In this document: piece by piece, positions 58,116 through 61,838 of the stretch | How positions within the stretch are numbered: the stretch's first letter is position 1 | Layout of the letters: every line of letters begins with the position of its first letter | Source: Methylobacterium sp. J-076 | GTDB lineage: Bacteria > Pseudomonadota > Alphaproteobacteria > Rhizobiales > Beijerinckiaceae | Length of the DNA: 61,838 nucleotides | Reading direction: 5' to 3' | NCBI RefSeq assembly: GCF_022829405.1 | Contig: NZ_JAKSXW010000114.1 | Span: 1 to 61,838, forward strand | Notes under the pieces: model-generated | Seen by the model: only the letters and a program-made list of their open reading frames with translations | Database searches by the model: none | What the model was told of the DNA's origin: nothing | Translations under genes and position numbers: made by a program

Positions 58116-58388
58116 ATGTCACAGCCCCTCCACCGACCGAATCCGCTGGGCGAGCGCCTCGCCGCATTCGGCATCGCCGCTCTGGTGGTGGCCACCGTGC
58201 TCGTCGGCGTCTTCGCTCCGGACCGGAGGGAATCGCCCCCCCGCACCGCCGCCGACGATCCGGCCTGCCTGGAATGGTCGAATGGCTGCCAGGTCTGCCA
58301 GCGCTGGCCGGAGGGGCCGGCCTGCTCGCTGCCGGGAATCGCCTGTCAGCCCGGGGCCCTGCACTGCCTGCGCCATCGCGACGGGTGA
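58116..58388 (+). CDS. Small Cys-rich membrane-anchored protein overlapping gluQRS
   Basis: 90 residues: one N-terminal transmembrane helix (~14-34, FGIAALVVATVLVGVF) and an exported domain with six or more cysteines (DPACLEWSNGCQVCQRW, GPACSLPGIACQPGALHC). The spacings (C-x6-C-x2-C then C-x6-C) suggest disulfides or a bound metal. The stop overlaps the gluQRS GTG by four bases (GTGA), so both are translated together. I do not recognise the family. Confidence 0.65.
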   Translation: MSQPLHRPNPLGERLAAFGIAALVVATVLVGVFAPDRRESPPRTAADDPACLEWSNGCQVCQRWPEGPACSLPGIACQPGALHCLRHRDG

Positions 58389-59239
58389 CGCGTCCGCCCG
58401 CGATCCTGCGGTTCGCGCCGAGCCCCAACGGAAGGCTGCATCTCGGTCACGCCTTCTCCGCCCTGCTGAACGTACGCTTTGCGGAGCATCTCGGGGGCGT
58501 TTGCCGCCTGCGGATCGAGGACATCGATCCGGTCCGCTCGAAGCCCCATCTGACGGAGGCCATCCTCGCCGATCTGACGTGGCTCGGCTTGGACTATCCT
58601 AGGCCGATTCGTCACCAATCGCGCCATATGGACGAATATCGTTCGGCCCTCGCCCGCCTCGTCGCCCTGGGCCTCGCCTATCCCTGCTTCTGTTCCCGCG
58701 CCGACATCCGCTCCCGGGCGACCGCCTTCGACCCCGACGGCGCCCCGCTCTATCCCGGCACCTGCCGCCATCGCGATCCCCGCGAGGCCGCTGCGCGGCG
58801 GGAGCGGGGGGATCCGCACACGTGGCGGCTTTCGATGGCGCACGCCCTCCCGCGCGCGCGGGAAGAGAGAGCGCTCGGCTACATTGCGTTTGGGGACGAG
58901 GGCGAGTCCTGGGTGCCGGTCGATCCGGCCCCCTGGGGTGACGCGGTGATCGCCCGGCGGGACGTGCCCACGAGCTACCATCTGTCGGTGGTGCACGACG
59001 ATGCGGTGGAGGGCGTCACGCATGTCGTGCGCGGCGCCGACCTCGAGGCCGCGACGGCGATCCACGTCCTGCTTCAGCGCCTTCTCGGGCTGCCGACGCC
59101 CCGGTACCACCACCACCGGCTGATCCAGGATGCCGATGGCCGCAAGCTCGCCAAGTCCCGGGGCTCCACGAGCCTCGCGGAGCTGCGCGCGGCGGGCATC
59201 GGTGCCGCCGAGATCAGGTTATGGTGTCGAGAGGTGTGA
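58385..59239 (+). CDS. gluQRS: Glutamyl-Q tRNA(Asp) synthetase
   Basis: A 284-residue truncated glutamyl-tRNA synthetase paralogue that attaches glutamate to queuosine in tRNA-Asp. It has FAPSPNGRLHLGH (HIGH-type), the zinc-site elements CFCSRADI and YPGTCRH, and the KMSKS-like RKLAKSRG; the anticodon-binding domain is missing as expected. The GTG start at 58385 lies inside the upstream gene's end. Its substrate queuosine depends on queE, which lies at 27859-28491. Confidence 0.95.
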   Translation: MTRPPAILRFAPSPNGRLHLGHAFSALLNVRFAEHLGGVCRLRIEDIDPVRSKPHLTEAILADLTWLGLDYPRPIRHQSRHMDEYRSALARLVALGLAYPCFCSRADIRSRATAFDPDGAPLYPGTCRHRDPREAAARRERGDPHTWRLSMAHALPRAREERALGYIAFGDEGESWVPVDPAPWGDAVIARRDVPTSYHLSVVHDDAVEGVTHVVRGADLEAATAIHVLLQRLLGLPTPRYHHHRLIQDADGRKLAKSRGSTSLAELRAAGIGAAEIRLWCREV

Positions 59240-59248
59240 CCTGTGTGC

Positions 59249-59285
59249 GGGCCCGGGGCGCCGCTCCGCCCCGCCGCCCCGGCCC
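59249..59285. terminator. Shared hairpin between gluQRS and the M23 peptidase
   Basis: GGGCCCGGGGCG (59249-59260) pairs with CGCCCCGGCCC (59275-59285) with one bulge. It sits exactly between the convergent stop codons and could end both transcripts; there is no T-run. Confidence 0.5.
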
Positions 59286-61300
59286 TATCGGATCGCCGCG
59301 TCGCGCTGGGCGATGGCCGTGGCGCTCTTGGCCTTCTGCATCGTCGCCTCGATCTGCTCGCGCTGCCGCTTGAAGTCGGCGAGCAGCCGGCCGTCGAGCT
59401 CCCGGCCCCGGGGGACGCGGATCTTCATCGGGTCCACGAAGTGCCCGTTGATGATCACCTCGTAATGGAGGTGCGCGCCGGTGGAGAGGCCGGTGGAGCC
59501 GACATAGCCGATGACCTGACCCTGGCGGACGCGGACGCCTTCGGTGATGCCGCGCCCGAACCGGGACATGTGGTTGTAGGTGGTGACGTAGCCGTTGATG
59601 TGCTGGAGTTCGACCCGGCGGCCGTAACCGGAGGTCATCTCCGCCCGGATCACGAGGCCGTTGCCCGCGGCCATGATCGGCGTGCCGATGGGGTTGGACC
59701 AGTCGACGCCCGTATGCAGCTTGGCATAGCCCAGCACCGGGTGGCGGCGGTAGCCGAAGCCGGAGCGCATGATGCCGTCGGCGATGGGCTTGCGCAGCAG
59801 GAACTTCTTCAGGGACCGGCCCTGGTCGTCGAGATAGTCGATGGAGCCGTCGTCCGGCGATTGAAAGCGGAACACCTTCCGCGTCTCACCGCCGAGGGTG
59901 AGCGCCGCGTAGAGCAGGTCCGGCCGGTCGGCGCCGGTCCCCTCCTCGTCGTAGGTGTAGAAGACGTCGAGGCCGTCGCCGCTCTGGACCCGGCGCTGGA
60001 AGTCGAGGTCGTAGCTGAAGACCCGGACGATGTCCTCGACCGTGGCCCGCGGGATGTCGTGGCGGCCCGCCGTCTCGTACAGGCTCTGGTAGAGCCGCGG
60101 GCCGGAGCCGGAATCCTCGTCGTCCTCCTCGGTGGCCTCGGCCTGGGGCTGCGGCTTCTGGCCGGACGCCTCCTCCGTGGGCGGGGCGACGGACACGAAG
60201 GCGCCGCGGTCGTTGATGGCGGCGATGCCCTCAATGCCGTTCTCCCCGTAGAGCACCACGCGGGTGAGCTGGCGCCCGTTGGCCGGGGGCGGGCCGGGGG
60301 CGATCTGCACCCGCATCTGCTGGCCCTCGGTGAGGGCGGAGGTCCGCGCCTTGCCGCCGAGCGCCGCGACGATGCCGCGGATCTGCTCGTCGCCCGCGAA
60401 CCCCGTGGCCTTCAGCGTCGTCTCCAGCGTCTCGCCCTTGGCGAGGGCGAGGTCGCGCTCCTCGACGAGGGGCGGCTCGTTCGGCTTCAGGTCGGTCTTG
60501 GCGAGCTTGGTGACGTTCTCGGGGACGACGAGCACCTCGATCGCCTTGAACGGATTGTTCTCCTTGGGGGCGCCGTCGAGGGCGCCGGCCGCCTGCTGCA
60601 GGGTGCGGGACAGCATGATCTGCGGGGCGATCGGGATGGTGGTGCGCCGGCCGGCCTCGGCGGCGATGCGGCGCTCCTCCTCGACCTGGGCGGTGACGTC
60701 GTCGTCGCTGAGCGCCGGGGCGGAGGCATCCACCGGCGTGGCGGCGAGGTCCCGCTTGACCACGGTCACCTCGGCGCCCGGCGCGTCGCTGGCGGCGTCC
60801 GCGGCGCGCTCCTGCGGTTCGTCGGACACGAATTTCATCGGGTCGAACTTCGGCACGTCCGACGCGTAGGTGCCCGCGGTCAGGGACAGGGGCGTCGTGA
60901 TCCGCACGAAGGGTTTGGCCTTGATGATCTCGCGGTCGCCGAGCCGCACCGTCACCGGGGCGCGGAAGCTCTGGCGGGCCGAGGCGACCATCGGGTTGCG
61001 GACGAGCCGGTCACCCTTGTGCGCGACGTTGGCGCTGCCCTCGTTCTGCTGGAGGCGGGGGACGATGTTCGGCTGGTCGGGGATCGCCGCGTAGGACAGG
61101 TCGCCCTGGATGGAGACGTGGAGGGCGGCGGCGATCAGGGCGGCGCCGGTCAGGCCGGTGAGCGAGCTGGCACAGAGCCAGCGCAGGTTCACCGCCCGGC
61201 GGTCGACCTGCGCGGCCTCGGACCCGAACAGATCGAGGGGCGCCGGCCCGCTCGGTGTGACGGGGGCCGCACCGTCGATCCTGTATCGCTCGCGCTTCAC
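59285..61300 (-). CDS. M23-family metallopeptidase, membrane-anchored
   Basis: A 671-residue envelope protein: one membrane segment (~45-65, SSLTGLTGAALIAAALHV), a long middle region, an OapA/LysM-like linker, and a C-terminal lysostaphin-type M23 domain. The zinc ligands are in HTGVDWSNPIGTP and GAHLHYEV. Such proteins cut peptidoglycan cross-links or activate amidases during growth and division. No ATG suits; I chose GTG 61300 because AGGA lies seven bases upstream. GTG 61324 or TTG 61390 would lengthen the N-terminus. Confidence 0.85.
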   Translation of the reverse strand: MKRERYRIDGAAPVTPSGPAPLDLFGSEAAQVDRRAVNLRWLCASSLTGLTGAALIAAALHVSIQGDLSYAAIPDQPNIVPRLQQNEGSANVAHKGDRLVRNPMVASARQSFRAPVTVRLGDREIIKAKPFVRITTPLSLTAGTYASDVPKFDPMKFVSDEPQERAADAASDAPGAEVTVVKRDLAATPVDASAPALSDDDVTAQVEEERRIAAEAGRRTTIPIAPQIMLSRTLQQAAGALDGAPKENNPFKAIEVLVVPENVTKLAKTDLKPNEPPLVEERDLALAKGETLETTLKATGFAGDEQIRGIVAALGGKARTSALTEGQQMRVQIAPGPPPANGRQLTRVVLYGENGIEGIAAINDRGAFVSVAPPTEEASGQKPQPQAEATEEDDEDSGSGPRLYQSLYETAGRHDIPRATVEDIVRVFSYDLDFQRRVQSGDGLDVFYTYDEEGTGADRPDLLYAALTLGGETRKVFRFQSPDDGSIDYLDDQGRSLKKFLLRKPIADGIMRSGFGYRRHPVLGYAKLHTGVDWSNPIGTPIMAAGNGLVIRAEMTSGYGRRVELQHINGYVTTYNHMSRFGRGITEGVRVRQGQVIGYVGSTGLSTGAHLHYEVIINGHFVDPMKIRVPRGRELDGRLLADFKRQREQIEATMQKAKSATAIAQRDAAIR

Positions 61301-61522
61301 TCGCTGGTCCTGCAGAACAATCACCGTCGGCGCCGTCGCGACGGTTCGGTCGCGCCAGGGGGAGAAAGACCGTGTCGCCCGCGGGGGCAAGCCTGTCGAG
61401 GTTCAGCATGTCATGGGTCAGGATGTCTAGATTGAGGCGCGCGCACGCGGGGCGAGCTTCCCCGGGTCCCGATCCGGTTCCCCTGCGGCGGGGGAATTTT
61501 TCGAAGGGCCTGCTTTTTCCGG

Positions 61523-61551
61523 TTGACGCGATCCGGGGCGATCCGTATACC
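61523..61551 (+). promoter_or_regulatory. Strong sigma-70-type promoter, probable rRNA operon promoter
   Basis: TTGACG (61523-61528), a 17-bp spacer and TATACC (61546-61551), preceded by a T-rich stretch (CTTTTTCC) like an UP element. Transcription would start near 61558. It is the best promoter in the window and lies upstream of a boxA-like antitermination signal, with no protein gene following. Confidence 0.65.
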
Positions 61552-61557
61552 CCTGTT

Positions 61558-61838
61558 CATCGGCGCCGGCCGCGGAAGCGGACCGGTTGACGACGCACCT
61601 TCTGAACATCGCGGCAGGGTTGGCCGGCGAACGCCGGGCACGCTGCTGTTTTTGTCCTCTAGGTACGGGGTCTCGAACCATCGGGTTCAGGCCTTCCGCT
61701 CTTTGACATTGTGATATTGAGGAAGGGAGACGCGGACGGCGTTTTTATCTGTCCTTGCGGATCTGGCGTGATGCTGGATCGTGAGAGACGAGACGCTGAT
61801 CTGTGGATCTCTTTTTGAGCTCACCGAGCTTGCGCTGT
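61558..61838 (+). other. 5' leader of a probable rRNA operon (16S gene outside window)
   Basis: Non-coding sequence up to the window end. It contains a GC hairpin (61624-61628 with 61633-61637, loop GAAC), a boxA-like GCTCTTTGACA at 61698-61708, and GGGAGACGCGGACGGC just after it, as in leaders of alphaproteobacterial rrn operons. No 16S sequence is reached. The gap before it (61301-61522) holds only the 5' side of the peptidase gene and promoter. Confidence 0.65.
61698..61708 (+). promoter_or_regulatory. boxA-like antitermination element
   Basis: GCTCTTTGACA matches the Nus-factor boxA (GCTCTTTAACA) in ten of eleven positions. It fits the rRNA operon leader interpretation. Confidence 0.7.

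Overview
The window looks like chromosomal DNA of a Methylobacterium/Methylorubrum-type alphaproteobacterium. The evidence is very high GC with GC-rich third codon positions, a lanthanide-type PQQ alcohol dehydrogenase cluster, Ros/MucR, GCG_CRPN and DUF1127 small proteins, a trmFO/rarA/gluQRS housekeeping set, and a dispersed palindromic repeat family. I found no insertion sequence, phage, integrase, CRISPR array or tRNA. Most of the window is ordinary core genome.

Region 1 (1-10.5 kb) is a periplasmic alcohol-oxidation and sensing island. After the 3' end of a porin come a NarL-type response regulator, a lanthanide-signature quinoprotein alcohol dehydrogenase (ExaF/PedH type), a quinoprotein-associated solute-binding protein, and a PedF-type cytochrome c, all on the minus strand. 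Divergent to these are a PQQ-associated ABC-type binding protein and a PQQ-associated beta-propeller. Next come a FIST sensor protein translationally coupled to a NahK/ErcS-type hybrid kinase, then a PilZ protein. The ABC permease and ATPase that normally accompany the binding protein are absent here.

Region 2 (10.5-19.1 kb) holds an Mfd-type helicase, aminopeptidase N and a two-PAS, PleC-like membrane histidine kinase.

Region 3 (19.1-28.5 kb) concerns the cell surface. It has an overlapping four-gene minus-strand operon (OpgC-like acyltransferase, SGNH hydrolase, flippase, BioF2-type acetyltransferase), the complete dTDP-rhamnose set (rfbA, rfbD, rfbB, rfbC) and queE.

Region 4 (28.8-44.8 kb) holds a D,D-carboxypeptidase, a CobW-family GTPase, nth, an HPr protein, and the tamB/tamA outer-membrane assembly pair. 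It also holds a NIT-type chemoreceptor whose first transmembrane segment is cut off by one in-frame amber codon, an HxlR/zinc-type ADH-like reductase/cupin locus, and an MFS transporter.

Region 5 (45-61.8 kb) holds uvrA, a secreted beta-barrel protein, and an HtrA-like protein that has lost its whole catalytic triad. Small proteins (GCG_CRPN, DUF1127), trmFO, rarA and a catalytically intact DegP/DegQ protease follow. The region ends with a MucR-family regulator lacking the zinc cysteines, a Cys-rich membrane protein overlapping gluQRS, and an M23 peptidase. The last ~300 bp look like the promoter and boxA leader of an rRNA operon whose 16S gene would lie just beyond the window.

The observations most worth following up are: the catalytically dead HtrA paralogue; the amber-split chemoreceptor; palindromic repeats built in frame into the N-termini of two exported or membrane proteins; and the FIST/hybrid-kinase/propeller module linked to the alcohol dehydrogenase.
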